From Rhodopseudomonas sp. P2A-2r (GTDB lineage: Bacteria; Pseudomonadota; Alphaproteobacteria; Rhizobiales; Xanthobacteraceae), in NCBI RefSeq assembly GCF_026015985.1, contig NZ_CP110389.1, positions 4,682,001 through 4,746,000 of the forward strand: DNA of 64,000 bases, in the 5' to 3' direction. The notes below the pieces were generated by a model. The model was not told the origin of the DNA. It saw only the letters and a list, made by a program, of their open reading frames with translations, and made no database searches. The translations under genes and the position numbers were made by a program. Every line of letters starts with the position of its first letter. Within the stretch, counting starts at the first letter, position 1. Shown piece after piece: positions 50,093 to 60,236 of this stretch.

Positions 50093-51673
50093 CTATTCCG
50101 CCGGCACCGCGTCCGGCATCTTCATCGAGTAATAGGAAGCACTGGTCGTGCCCTGTGAAGCGTCCCGCGAGAACATGATCAGGTGCTGCGCAACCATGAT
50201 CGAGGAGATCAGGTATTCAATCTCGCCGCGGGCCAGGCGGCGCAGTGCGAACTTCCAGAACACCGCCTTGTAATCGCCGAGGACGCCGACCTTCCAGAAG
50301 ATGTTGCGCAGCATGATCAATCCCATGCGGATGTTCTTCCAGGACATCTGCTGCTTGGTGCGCGGCATGATGCGGTTCGGATAGGTATGGGTGATCTGGT
50401 ACTCGTAGCGGTCCAGCAACTTTTGCGGCTGGTAGGCCGCGCCCATGCAGGCGCGCCATGAATTGACCACGTCGTGATACGGCAGCAGGAATTCGACGTT
50501 GGAATCGCGGCCCTCGTCCTCGTTGAGACGGTCGGCCTTCTTGAGGCGATCCCACAACGGAGTCTGCGGCAAGGCTTGCAGCAGGTTGATCGTCAACAGC
50601 GGGATCTGCGACGCGTCGACAAAGTCGAGCAGCGCCTGCCCGGTTTCCGGCCTATCGGTGTCGAGACCGAGGATAATGCCGGACACCACCTCCATGCCAA
50701 AACTGTTCAGGACCTCGATCGATTCCATGATGGGCAGGACCATGTTGTGGTCCTTTTTCATCGCCTTCAGGGCCACCGGGTCCGGCGTCTCGATGCCGCA
50801 GAAGATCGTCCCGAACAGCGAATCGCGCATCAAGGCCAGGATTTCCGGGCGCTTGGCGATGTTCAGCGTGGCCTCGCAGGATAGACGCAGCACATAGCCG
50901 GTCTTCTTCTGCCATTCCACCAGATGCGGCAGCAGATCGAGCGCGGCCTTGCGGTTGCCGATGAAATTGTCGTCGACAAAATAGACCGAGCCCATGATGC
51001 CGCATTCCAGCAGCTTGTCGAGCTCGGCGGTGATCTGCTCCGGCGACTTCAGCCGCGGATTACGACCGTACAGGCCGGGAATGTCGCAGAATTCGCACTG
51101 ATACGGACAGCCCGAGGAATACTGGATCGAACCCAGGAAATAGCGCGGAATCTCCGCCAGCTCGTAGGCGGGGATTGGAAATTCGGTCATATCCAGACGG
51201 TCAGCGGTTTTCAGCACAACCTGCTGCGCCGGACGCCTCGTGTCGGCCGCAAGAATGTCGATCAGCCGGTCGGTGGCGTCGCCAAGTTCGCCGCAGTGCA
51301 GATAGTCGAAGGCCGGATAATATTCTGGACATGACGACACCGACGGCCCGCCGATCGCCACCGCCAGGTCGTAGCCGTGGGCGCGGTGACAGATCTCGTT
51401 CATCTGCGGGCGCTGGATATGCATGCCGCTGACGAACACGGCCTCGGCCCACAGGAAGTCTTCAGGCGTGGCCGGACGGATATTTTCGTCGATGAAGCGG
51501 ACCTGCCAGTTCGCTGGCAGGTAGGCCGCGATCAGCAGCAGGCCCTGCGGGGGCATGAAGGCCTGCACACCATCGGTGAGAGGATAAGCGTATTCGAACG
51601 TGCCAAACGAAGAGGTGTATCGCGGAAAGACGCACAAAATGCGCCGTGCCGTCTGCCTGCCCTCAGCTCTCAT
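50093..51673 (-). CDS. hpnP: HpnP, hopanoid C-2 methylase (B12-binding radical SAM)
   Basis: This 526-residue protein has an N-terminal cobalamin-binding-like domain ([40 protein letters not shown]) and a radical-SAM motif C189-x3-C193-x2-C196 in [20 protein letters not shown]. The FPRYT...[11 protein letters not shown] and [11 protein letters not shown] segments fit my memory of HpnP, which adds the methyl group of 2-methylhopanoids. HpnJ-like proteins are the alternative but start differently. ATG at 51673 has AGAGGA upstream; the frame is open to 51721. A GGAAC promoter element lies 80 bases upstream. Confidence 0.88.
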   Translation of the reverse strand: MRAEGRQTARRILCVFPRYTSSFGTFEYAYPLTDGVQAFMPPQGLLLIAAYLPANWQVRFIDENIRPATPEDFLWAEAVFVSGMHIQRPQMNEICHRAHGYDLAVAIGGPSVSSCPEYYPAFDYLHCGELGDATDRLIDILAADTRRPAQQVVLKTADRLDMTEFPIPAYELAEIPRYFLGSIQYSSGCPYQCEFCDIPGLYGRNPRLKSPEQITAELDKLLECGIMGSVYFVDDNFIGNRKAALDLLPHLVEWQKKTGYVLRLSCEATLNIAKRPEILALMRDSLFGTIFCGIETPDPVALKAMKKDHNMVLPIMESIEVLNSFGMEVVSGIILGLDTDRPETGQALLDFVDASQIPLLTINLLQALPQTPLWDRLKKADRLNEDEGRDSNVEFLLPYHDVVNSWRACMGAAYQPQKLLDRYEYQITHTYPNRIMPRTKQQMSWKNIRMGLIMLRNIFWKVGVLGDYKAVFWKFALRRLARGEIEYLISSIMVAQHLIMFSRDASQGTTSASYYSMKMPDAVPAE

Positions 51674-51731
51674 CGAGTGTCCTCTGTGAAGTCGTCCGCG
51701 CACCGCCCCTTGGTCGCGCAACGCTCAGTCT

Positions 51732-51756
51732 AATCCCTTGGATATCAAGCGGTTCC
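51732..51756 (-). promoter_or_regulatory. Possible EcfG (general stress) promoter of hpnP
   Basis: On the minus strand GGAAC (51756-51752) is followed after 16 bases by GATT. EcfG promoters read GGAAC-N16/17-CGTT or close variants, so the -35 is perfect and the -10 differs at two positions. Control of hpnP by EcfG is established in Rhodopseudomonas palustris, which favours the reading. The rest of the 354-base spacer (51674-52027) holds only the porin terminator and no gene. Confidence 0.4.
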
Positions 51757-51975
51757 GTCAAACGTAACAGTAATCAATTTAATCACTGCTGGACAGGCTG
51801 GGCTACAAATTCTTCAAGATTGTGGCGGAACCCGACCCGGCCAATCCCGGCGAGCGCGCCTGTTTGAAGCCGGGATGACATCTTTTTGACGTCGGCGATC
51901 GGCTCGGTCGGCGGGCGCGGTCGGAAAAGACTCCGGCACACCTGCCGGCCCCTGCGTCGGCGTCGATGCGAAAGC

Positions 51976-52007
51976 AAAAAGGCCCGCATCGTTGCGGGCC
52001 TTCGTTT
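51976..52007 (-). terminator. Rho-independent terminator of the Omp31-like gene
   Basis: The 8-bp stem GGCCCGCA / TGCGGGCC (51981-52000, loop TCGT) is followed on the minus strand by TTTTTGCTTTC. It begins 27 bases after the porin stop and should end that transcript before hpnP. Confidence 0.9.
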
Positions 52008-52027
52008 GTCTGGAGCAGAGCGGAAGC

Positions 52028-52678
52028 TTAGAAGCCGCCGCCGAGGCTGCCGAGGTTGAAGCGGTAGTTCAGGCCAGCCTTGATGGTGTGCTCGTCGTTC
52101 TTGATGTTGCCAACGACAGGAACGGTGAAGTTCGCGGTACCGAAGTCATAGTACTGGTACTCGATCTTGCCCGACCAGTTCGCGGTGAACAGATATTCCA
52201 GACCGCCACCGACGGTGTAGCCATCGCGGCCGCCGTTGCCGGAGAAGCCGTTGCTGAAGCGCGTGTCGGCCCAGGCGTAACCACCCTTGACGTACAGCAG
52301 GGCCGGGCTGCCCCAGGTGTAGCCGAGACGGCCGGTGACCGAACCGAGGCCGCGGTTGGCGAAGCTGCTCGCGGTGTCCAGCCAGCTATAGTTGGCTTCC
52401 ACGCCGAACACCCAGTTCGGGGAGAACTGCATGTCGTAACCGACCTGGGCGCCGCCCATGAACACGCCATCGTTGCCGGTTCCGAGAACGGTGTTGTTGC
52501 TGCCCGCGAACGCGCCGCCGACGTGACCGCCGAAGTAGAAGCCGGTCCAGTTGTAGATCGGCGCAGCCATCATGGCCGGTGCCTTGGTGTACGGACGGGC
52601 GGCGAGGTCGGCAGCCGAAGCCTGCGAGGCAACTGCGATCAGGGAGAGGGCAGCCGAGGCCAGAAGAAGCTTTTTCAT
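52028..52678 (-). CDS. Omp31/Omp25-like outer-membrane beta-barrel protein
   Basis: This 216-residue protein has a signal peptide (MKKLLLASAALSLIAVASQA, SAADL), then the rhizobial Omp25/Omp31 pattern: APIYNWTGFYFGGHVGGAFA, VGYDMQFSPNWVFGVEANYS, GGGLEYLFTANWSGKIEYQY and the final HTIKAGLNYRFNLGS with a terminal Phe. These abundant eight-stranded barrels stabilise the outer membrane. The ribosome site is AGGAACG. It has its own terminator and is separate from the hpnP-eutC unit. Confidence 0.92.
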   Translation of the reverse strand: MKKLLLASAALSLIAVASQASAADLAARPYTKAPAMMAAPIYNWTGFYFGGHVGGAFAGSNNTVLGTGNDGVFMGGAQVGYDMQFSPNWVFGVEANYSWLDTASSFANRGLGSVTGRLGYTWGSPALLYVKGGYAWADTRFSNGFSGNGGRDGYTVGGGLEYLFTANWSGKIEYQYYDFGTANFTVPVVGNIKNDEHTIKAGLNYRFNLGSLGGGF

Positions 52679-53001
52679 TGTCGTTCCTAAATTTCAGCCC
52701 CGTATGGGCCATCGCGTTCGTCCGTGAACCTAGACTATTGCGCACAGATAACTGTCACTCTCCCGCAACAGACGCGCCCTTTCACCACCGACGATGGATA
52801 AAAAGCTGATGACGATATGCACGAGCGTTTTATTCACACATCGATGCATGCGCCCTATATTTGCTGCGCCATCGCCACGCTTCTGACCAACTCGAACGCG
52901 CACCGACACCTCAGACATTCGTTGTCGGAACTGTAAAGAGGTCTCGCCTGCCTGAAGCCGTCGCACGAAATCCGCAGGGCCTTGCCTGAAGGGAACCGCG
53001 C
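52679..53001. other. Upstream region of the Omp31-like gene
   Basis: These 323 bases contain no convincing gene. A moderately A/T-rich stretch at about 52730-52860 probably holds the porin promoter; no consensus could be assigned with confidence. Confidence 0.4.
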
Positions 53002-53166
53002 TCACTGAGGCTCGCTGGGTCTGTCCCGCTCATGACTTTCCGCTTCCGCAGCGGCACACGCGTCAACGCCGTGACATTTGCTGCGGTAATACCAGGTGCC
53101 TGCCGCGACCGCGGCAATCACCACGACGGCGAGCAGCACAAACCATTTTCGATCAACGTTCTTCAT
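53002..53166 (-). CDS. Small single-pass membrane protein
   Basis: The predicted protein has 54 residues: a short basic start (MKNVDRKW), one hydrophobic helix (FVLLAVVVIAAVAAGTWYY), then a short polar tail with two Cys (SKCHGVDACAAAEAESHERD). A very strong ribosome site (GAGGGGAAG) precedes the ATG, which is the main reason to accept it. No family is recognised. It sits 174 bases after eutB on the same strand. Confidence 0.6.
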   Translation of the reverse strand: MKNVDRKWFVLLAVVVIAAVAAGTWYYRSKCHGVDACAAAEAESHERDRPSEPQ

Positions 53167-53340
53167 GTCTTCCCCTCTCGCGACAACATCGGGAACCGTT
53201 GATCGCACAGCTCGCCGGATTCGGCCTATCCTTCTGAGGACCACCACACGGCCTGTGGATACAGCGCCGATCTCCTCTTCGCTCGCAGCGGCCAGATGGC
53301 TGAATTTATGGCCGGCGTGATCCACCGTGCGCCTGCATCA

Positions 53341-54722
53341 TCACGCGATCAGCCGCGCCGCGAGTTCCGGCAGCAGGCCATCCTGCGCGGTGAGCCGGCC
53401 ATCGGCGCCGGCCAGGCCGGAGCGCACGAGCCAGGCGTCGAATTCCGGCGCCCGCTTGAGGTTGAACAGGTCGCGGACGTAAAGCGCATCGTGAAACGAA
53501 GTCGACTGGTAATTCAACATGATGTCGTCAGCGCCCGGCACCCCCATGATGAAGGTGACGCCGGCCGCCGCCAACAGCGTCAGCAGGTTGTCCATGTCGT
53601 CCTGATCGGCTTCGGCATGGTTGGTGTAACAGACGTCGACGCCAAGAGGCAGGCCGAGCAGCTTGCCGCAGAAATGGTCCTCGAGCCCGGCCCGGATGAT
53701 CTCCTTGCCGTCATAGAGATATTCCGGGCCGATGAAGCCGACCACGCTGTTGACCAGCAGTGGATCGAAGGCGCGGGCCACGGCATAGGCGCGGGCCTCG
53801 CAAGTCTGCTGATCGACGCCATGATGGGCATTGGCCGACAGCGCCGAGCCCTGTCCGGTTTCGAAATACATCACATTATTGCCGATGTTGCCGCGCTTCA
53901 GCGACAGGCCGGCGGCATGCGCCTCTCTCAGCAGCGCAAGGTCGATGCCGAAGCTGCTGTTGGCGGCCTCGGTGCCGGCGATCGACTGGAACACCAGATC
54001 GACCGGGAAGCCCTGCCCGATCAGGTCGATGGTGGTGGTGACATGGGTCAGGACGCAGCTTTGCGTGGGGATTTGCAACCTGGTGATGACGTCGTCGAGC
54101 AGCCACACCAAGGAGCCCAGCACGGCGGGATCGTCGCTGGCCGGGTTGATGCCGATGCAGGCGTCGCCGGAGCCGAGCATGAGACCGTCGAGAATCGCCG
54201 CGGCGATGCCGCGGGCATCGTCGAATGGATGATTGGGTTGCAGCCGCGCACTCATGTGACCGCGCAGACCGATGGTGTTGCGGAACCGGGTGGTGACCTG
54301 GCACTTCTTCGCCACCAGGATGAGGTCCTGGTTGCGCATCAGCTTCGACACCGCGGCCGCCATTTCCGGGGTGATGCCAGTGGCGAGCTTTTGCAGCACC
54401 GCAGGGTGGCGGCATCCGACAGCAGCCAATCGCGCAAGCCGCCGACCGTCAGCGACGATACTGCCGCAAACGCCACGGCATCGTGGCTGTCGACGATCAG
54501 CCGGGTGACCTCGTCGTCTTCGTAGGGAATGACGGTCTCTTGCAGAAACTGCGTCAGCGGCAGATCGGCCAGGGCCATCCGCGCCGCGATCATCTGCTCG
54601 GCGGTGGCGGCGGCGATGCCGGCCAGCCGGTCGCCGGATCGCGGTGGCGTCGCTTTGGCGAGCAGGTCGCGCAGAGTGTCAAAGACGAATGAATGCGCAC
54701 CGACGGTCTGGCGATAGATCAT
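53341..54722 (-). pseudogene. eutB: Ethanolamine ammonia-lyase large subunit EutB with a frame break
   Basis: The first ~105 residues (MIYRQTVGAHSFVFDTLRDL, VIPYEDDEVTRLIVDSHDAV, GGLRDWLLSDAAT) and the rest (PAVLQKLATGITPEMAAAVS, QSCVLTHVTTTIDLIGQGFP, VGFIGPEYLYDGKEIIRAGL, TFIMGVPGADDIMLNYQSTS) match EutB but are in different frames. Restoring one base in the short run at 54404-54406 joins them as DAATPAVLQK and gives 460 residues, the usual EutB length. EutB carries the active site and B12-binding surface. The intact eutC downstream argues that the enzyme is in use and the break may be a sequencing error. Confidence 0.88.
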
Positions 54723-54797
54723 TGCAGCCCCTCGGCTGCCGCGCCTGAAGAAGTCCAGGTCCGGCAGCCGTGTCGCAAGCTAACACCGAAACGGAGC

Positions 54798-56147
54798 TTA
54801 CGCAGCCTTGACGGTGGCAAGGAATTTATCGACCTCGCTGCGCAACTGCTCCGATTGCCGCGACAGTTCCGAAGCCGCCGACAGCACTTGCGAGGCAGCC
54901 GCGCCGGTTTCGCCGGCGGTCGCCGTGATGCCGGAGATGTTGGACGATACTTCGCTGGTGCCCCGCGATGCTTCCTGAACGCTGCGCGAGATTTCGTTGG
55001 TTGCCGCGCCCTGCTCCTCGACCGCCGCTGAAATCGCCGTCGAGATCTCGTTCAGCGCATTGATGACCTTTGTGATGGTGCCGATCGCCGCCACCGATTC
55101 GGTGGTCGAGCTCTGGATGTCGCCCACCTGCTCGGCGATCTCCGCAGTCGCCTTGGCGGTTTGCTCGGCTAGCGACTTGACCTCCTGCGCCACCACCGCG
55201 AAACCGCGCCCGGCCTCGCCGGCGCGCGCCGCTTCAATGGTGGCATTGAGCGCCAGCAGGTTGGTCTGCGCCGCGATGTTGTTGATCAGCTCGACCACCG
55301 TGCCGATCTTCTGCGCACCCTCCGCGAGACGATTCATCTTCACCGCGGTTTCGTCCGCGTCGCGCACGGCCGCACTCGCGATCCGCGAGGATTCGTTGAC
55401 CTGGCGCGAAATCTCGCTGATCGAGCTGGTGAGTTCTTCGGTGGCCACGGCGACGGCCTGCACACTGGATGTCGCTTCACGCGAGGCCATGTCGACGACT
55501 TGCGACTGCGATGCGGCCGAGCTGGCCGACGAAGTCAGGCTCTGCGCCGAGGTCTGCAATTCGTTGGAGGCCGAGGCCACGATGGTGACCACGCCGCCGA
55601 CCGTCTTCTCGAAATCCGCCGCCAGCCGGTCCAGCGTCGCCCGCCGATCGCGGCGGCCTTCCTCGATATAGACCGAGATCGCCAGATCCATGTCGAGCAT
55701 GGCGGCCTTGATGATAGCGGTCTGCAATGCGGCGCGCTTGGTCTTGGCGCTGGAATCGAACCGGCCGAACGGCATCCGCTGCGCAATAGCGTCAACCAGC
55801 CCGGTGACCAGCGCGTTGTAACCGCCGATGTACCAGCGCGGCTCCAGGCCGAGCTTGTTGTGCACCTGGCCGATCTTCGTCACTGACGCCTGGTAGGTAT
55901 CGTCGAAACGGCCGTCGAGGATCACCGTCCAATGCTGGATCTGCATCTTCTTGGCGTGCATCATGTGCTCGCGGCTTTTGAAGAACGCGGCGGTCTCGGA
56001 AAATTTGGAGATGTGGTCGTAAAACCGGTCCATGATTTGCGGCAGCTCAGCGAGCACGAATGATTTCCCGTTGCGCAAGGTTGCAATCGTCTCTTGATCG
56101 ATCAGATTGAACTTCAGGCGCTCGGAAATCGTATTGTTGCTGCTCAT
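54798..56147 (-). CDS. Globin-coupled methyl-accepting transducer (HemAT-like)
   Basis: This 449-residue protein has an N-terminal sensor globin of ~180 residues: [40 protein letters not shown] and the haem-binding His in [21 protein letters not shown] cytoplasmic signalling coiled coil follows, with the highly conserved tip [20 protein letters not shown]. No membrane segment is present, so it is a soluble oxygen or gas sensor acting on a CheA/CheW array. ATG at 56147 follows GGAG; the frame to 56234 is not family-like. No che genes are in the window. Confidence 0.93.
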   Translation of the reverse strand: MSSNNTISERLKFNLIDQETIATLRNGKSFVLAELPQIMDRFYDHISKFSETAAFFKSREHMMHAKKMQIQHWTVILDGRFDDTYQASVTKIGQVHNKLGLEPRWYIGGYNALVTGLVDAIAQRMPFGRFDSSAKTKRAALQTAIIKAAMLDMDLAISVYIEEGRRDRRATLDRLAADFEKTVGGVVTIVASASNELQTSAQSLTSSASSAASQSQVVDMASREATSSVQAVAVATEELTSSISEISRQVNESSRIASAAVRDADETAVKMNRLAEGAQKIGTVVELINNIAAQTNLLALNATIEAARAGEAGRGFAVVAQEVKSLAEQTAKATAEIAEQVGDIQSSTTESVAAIGTITKVINALNEISTAISAAVEEQGAATNEISRSVQEASRGTSEVSSNISGITATAGETGAAASQVLSAASELSRQSEQLRSEVDKFLATVKAA

Positions 56148-56575
56148 GGGAATGCTCCGCTCGAATTCTGTGTTCGAAAAATTGATGGGCAACAGATGTC
56201 GCCCGTGGCTGAACCAGCCCACCGCAATACGCACTGGAAGCGCGACCTCGACATCACGAAGCTTATGCTTTCAGACGTCTTAAGCTCGCTATCAAACATA
56301 GCGCCAAGAGGGTTAACTGGGGGTGGGTGCCCGGCACCGTAGAATTACTGGGATTTGCTTAACAAAAGCAACTCGTCCCTGTCTTCCGGAATTGGTTACC
56401 GGCGGCGAACGGGACGACACGCCCCTTGGGAATTGAAGCCGCCGGACGTCAGCGCCTTTTGTCGATGAAGTGCATTCCATACACCGATTGCGAATCGAAG
56501 GCTTCGAAAGACAATTCGGTCGTCTCCGCCCGCCCGGCATCCGCGGCAACGTTGCCGTCTTCGATGCAGCGTATG
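56148..56575. other. Intergenic region between two transducer genes
   Basis: These 428 bases hold no supported gene. Short frames on both strands lack start signals. The part near 56230-56350 is A/T-richer and may hold the promoter of the globin-coupled transducer. No strong hairpin or repeat was seen. Confidence 0.4.
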
Positions 56576-58281
56576 CTACGCGGCCCGGACCGTAGCGAGG
56601 AACTTCTCCATCTCGCCCCTGAGCCGCGCACTCTCCCCGGACAGCAGTTGCGCTGACGTCAGCACTTGCGACGATGCCGTGCCGGTATCGCCGGCGCCCC
56701 GATTGACCTCAGCGATGCTGGCAGCGACCTGCGCGGTTCCGTTCGCAGCCTGCTGAACGTTGCGGGAAATCTCCCGTGTCATCGTACCCTGCTGCTCGAT
56801 CGCAGCAGCGATCGTCGACGCGATCTGCGACACCCTGCCAATCGTCCCGCTGATCTCGTTGATCGCCACCACCGATTCTTCCGTGGCCAACTGCATTTCG
56901 GCGATCTGGTTGCTGATCTCGCTGGTCGCGCTGGCTGTCTGCGACGCCAGTGCCTTCACCTCCTGGGCGACGATCGCGAACCCCCGTCCCGCTTCGCCGG
57001 CGCGTGCGGCCTCGATCGTGGCATTGAGAGCCAGCAGGTTGGTCTGGGCTGCAATGCTCGTGATCAGTTTCGTCACGTCACCGATCCGGCTCGCCGCGAG
57101 CGACAGCTTGGCAATACGCGCGTCCGCACGTTCCGCCTGACCGACCGCCTCGTTGGTGATCGCATTGGAATTCGTCACCTGTCTGCCGATCTCCGCGACC
57201 GATGCTGCCATCTCCTCGGTCGCAGATACGACTGACTGGACATTGCCGGAGGTCGCATCAGAGACCACCGCAACTGCGCCACCGAGTTGTTGGGTTTCAG
57301 CGCTGCTTTTGGTCAGAATGGTCGCCGAATGTTCAAGTTCGCTCGATGCGGTGCCGACCGCCTCGACGATGTTTCCAACCGCGGACTCAAAACTCCGGGC
57401 GAGATTGTGCAGTTCGCGGCGTCGCGTCTCGGCCAGCTCTCGGCTCCTCGCCTCGCGCCCGCTGGTTTCCCGTTCGGCCCTGGCTATCGCTTGAATTTTG
57501 AACTCTTCCACCGCCCGCGCCATCTGGCCGATTTCATCGAAGCGATCGAGACCGGGCAACTGAACGCCAAAATTTCCCTGCGCCAGTTCACGCATCGCAG
57601 CGGACATCACGATCGCGGGGCGGGATATGCTCCGGCCGATCAGGAACGAGACGATCACACCGACAACGGCCATGGCCAGAACAATTCCCCCAGCGTCCAT
57701 TGCTGCTGCTCAAGTCGCATGCCGGCGCGCGCGATCTCGCGATCCTTGCCGTCATTGCTTGACAGAATGAGATCGTCGGTCAGCGCCTCGATATCCTTGA
57801 AGTGCCGCTCGGCCCCCTTGATGAACAACAGCGCCGATCCTGCATCGCCATCGGCCATCTCGATCGCATTCTTCGATTGCTTGAGATAGCCGGCGACCGA
57901 CGTCTTCAATTTTTCAAAGGCCGCCGGCTTGACCGACGCCCCATCATGCCCGCTTTCGACCGCCTTCAGCGCCTCGGAGATCCTCGCCGAGGCGACCGAC
58001 GCCTCCTTGGAGACGCCCTGGATCTTCTTCTCGTCCTGCTCGTTGGCCGCAGTCGCCGCGAGTCGGTAAAGCTTGGCGTGCGCCGTCCAGATCACCGTAT
58101 TGAGTTCGTTCACCAGTTCGGATTGCCGTACCGGCCCGGAAATCAGACCGTCCACGCTCGCCTGGTTCATGCGCAGGTTCTGCAGGGCATATGCGCCAAC
58201 GCCGATCAGAACCATGACCAGAAAGGCCGGGGCCAGTTGGACTTTCCACGCTAGGCCGATATTCTTGGCTCGCTTGAACAT
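56576..58281 (-). pseudogene. Methyl-accepting chemotaxis protein with a frame break
   Basis: The N-terminal frame gives the first membrane helix (VQLAPAFLVMVLIGVGAYAL) and a ~170-residue periplasmic four-helix-bundle-like domain ending RLEQQQWTL. The second frame gives [20 protein letters not shown] (second membrane helix), a HAMP domain ([20 protein letters not shown]) and the signalling tip [20 protein letters not shown]. One G added to the five-base G run at 57691-57687 joins them and gives 568 residues, a normal receptor. Nothing else is damaged, so a sequencing error or recent mutation is likely. The Cache protein gene lies just upstream. Confidence 0.88.
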
Positions 58282-58410
58282 ATTCTGAATCCATCAAACA
58301 GCGCGCCGGGAAAAGCGACCCGGCACGACTGTGCGAGATCGGACGCCGGTTCGTCCCGGGAACGGAGGTCGTGGGCGCGCGCGCAAGGAAGTCCTCGCGC
58401 GCGCGACCTG

Positions 58411-58873
58411 TCAGGACTTGTAAATACCAGCGCAAACCGCGGTGTTGTCCAACTTCTCGCAATACATCTGCTTCGGTTCGACCTTCTTGCTCACCGGATT
58501 GACGAACTTGTAGTCCTGCCAGAACGAGGGCTGCTGCGCGGCGAGTTCGACGCGTTCCTTGACGTAGAGTTTTCCGTCAACGTCCTGCGCGTCGATCATG
58601 TCCTTGCCGACGAACTTTTGATTCTGATCCATGTGCCAGCACCTTGCCGTCGAGTTGATAGACCACGACGTAAAGATCGCGATCGATGAACTGACCGGCC
58701 TTGTTGCTGATCTCGGCATAGGCCTTGTCGGGGCCCTGCGCCTTGATGAAGGCGGTCGCCTTCTTGACCATGCTCACGGCATCATCTTTGCCGGCACCGT
58801 CGGCTGCGAAAGCGCTGCCAGCGACAACGACCGCGATCAGTGGCAGAATCCGCTTCAAGCTGGACTTGATCAT
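58411..58873 (-). pseudogene. Periplasmic single-Cache-domain protein with a frame break
   Basis: The first frame gives a signal peptide (LIAVVVAGSAFAADG) and the start of a small Cache domain (DAVSMVKKATAFIKAQGPDK, DLYVVVYQLDGKVLAHG). The other frame gives its end (NQKFVGKDMIDAQDVDGKLY, FWQDYKFVNPVSKKVEPKQM). Removing one base near 58627-58631 joins them as LAHGQNQKFVGKD and gives about 153 residues, normal for this family. Such proteins bind small ligands in the periplasm. It is 129 bases upstream of the chemoreceptor on the same strand. Confidence 0.82.
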
Positions 58874-59042
58874 AATTTTCTCCTGCGATGGTATAATAGG
58901 AATTTCTATCGGCAGGATTGCAGAAAAAGGAAAAGCAACCATTAAACCGGCCGCGCTGCACTGCACTAGAACGAGCCTGGTTCCAGCGGTGGTATTCGCA
59001 GCTGCAGCGATAGTAGCAAAAGGGCACACCGACTCGCGATGG

Positions 59043-60236
59043 CTACAGTGATCGTCCTGCCGCGAAGCCTGACGACCATGCCCACTGGAAATTGAAGCCG
59101 CCAAGATGACCGGTGACGTCGACGACCTCGCCGATGAAGTAGAGTCCGGGGACCGCATTCGCCTCGAACGTTTTCGACGACAGCTCGGTGGTATCAATGC
59201 CGCCGAGGGTGACTTCAGCCGTGCGATAGCCTTCGGTGCCATTGGGACGAAGATGCCACTGTTTCACCGCGGCAACGACGTTGAGCAGCAGCTTGTCGGA
59301 GAAATCCGCCAGCCGCGCCGGGCCATCGATCCGCTCCGCGATCATCTGCGCCAGCCGCTTCGGCAGCCCTTCGCCGAGCGCCGTGGCGAGTTCCTGCCGC
59401 GGGCGATCGCGGCGCGCCTGCTTCAGCACGGCGAGCAGATCGACGTTGGGCGCCAGGTCGATGACAATATCGAGGCCCTCGCGCCAGTAGGACGAAATCT
59501 GCAGCACGGCCGGGCCGCTGAGCCCGCGATGGGTGAACAGCAGCGCCTCGTCGAAACTGGTCTTGCCGACGCTGACCACCGCATCGACGGCGATGCCCGA
59601 CAGTTCCTTCAACTGCGCCAGCGCGGCCACGTCGAAAGTCAGCGGCACCAGGCCGGCGCGCGGCGCCACCATCTTCAGGCCGAACTGCTGCGCGAGCTTG
59701 TAGCCGAAAGGGCTGGCGCCCATTTTCGGAATCGACGGCCCGCCAGTGGCGACCACCAGCGACGGACTGCGATATTCGCCCTGGTCGGTGGTCACGACAA
59801 AGCCGCTGTCGCTTTTGGCCACGCCGGTGATGCCGGCGCCGAGCCGCATCTGCACATCGCCGCGGCGAGCTTCCGCGAGCAGCATGTCGATGATCTGCTG
59901 GGCGGAGTCGTCGCAGAACAGTTGGCCGCGGGTCTTCTCGTGCCAGGCTATCCCGTAGCGGTCGACCATGGCGATGAAGTCGCGCTGGGTGAACCCCTTC
60001 AGCGCCGATTTGCAGAACTGCGGATTCTGCGACAGGAAATTTTGCGGCGAGGTATGCAGGTTGGTGAAGTTGCAGCGGCCGCCGCCGGAGATGCGGATCT
60101 TTTCGCCGGGCGCCCTCGCCTGTTCCAGCACCATGACCGAACGGCCACGCTGGCCGGCGACACCGGCACACATCAGGCCAGCCGCGCCCGCGCCGAGGAT
60201 GATGACGTCATAGCTGTTGTGCGGACGGGCGCTCAT
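59043..60236 (-). CDS. HI0933/BaiN-like FAD flavoprotein
   Basis: This 397-residue protein has an N-terminal FAD-binding motif (YDVIILGAGAAGLMCAGVAG), the family segment EKIRISGGGRCNFTNLHTSP, PSLVVATGGPSIPKMGASPF, and the end LYFIGEVVDVTGHLGGFNFQ. Related proteins are NAD(P)/FAD-dependent oxidoreductases of uncertain substrate. ATG at 60236 overlaps the stop of the transglutaminase gene (ATGA), so the two are co-translated. The frame continues upstream only as out-of-frame read-through. Confidence 0.92.
   Translation of the reverse strand: MSARPHNSYDVIILGAGAAGLMCAGVAGQRGRSVMVLEQARAPGEKIRISGGGRCNFTNLHTSPQNFLSQNPQFCKSALKGFTQRDFIAMVDRYGIAWHEKTRGQLFCDDSAQQIIDMLLAEARRGDVQMRLGAGITGVAKSDSGFVVTTDQGEYRSPSLVVATGGPSIPKMGASPFGYKLAQQFGLKMVAPRAGLVPLTFDVAALAQLKELSGIAVDAVVSVGKTSFDEALLFTHRGLSGPAVLQISSYWREGLDIVIDLAPNVDLLAVLKQARRDRPRQELATALGEGLPKRLAQMIAERIDGPARLADFSDKLLLNVVAAVKQWHLRPNGTEGYRTAEVTLGGIDTTELSSKTFEANAVPGLYFIGEVVDVTGHLGGFNFQWAWSSGFAAGRSL

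Noticed and set aside
56426..56656. A 76-codon plus-strand frame between the transducer genes
   Set aside because: It overlaps the chemoreceptor's 3' end antisense, has no ribosome site and no family look.
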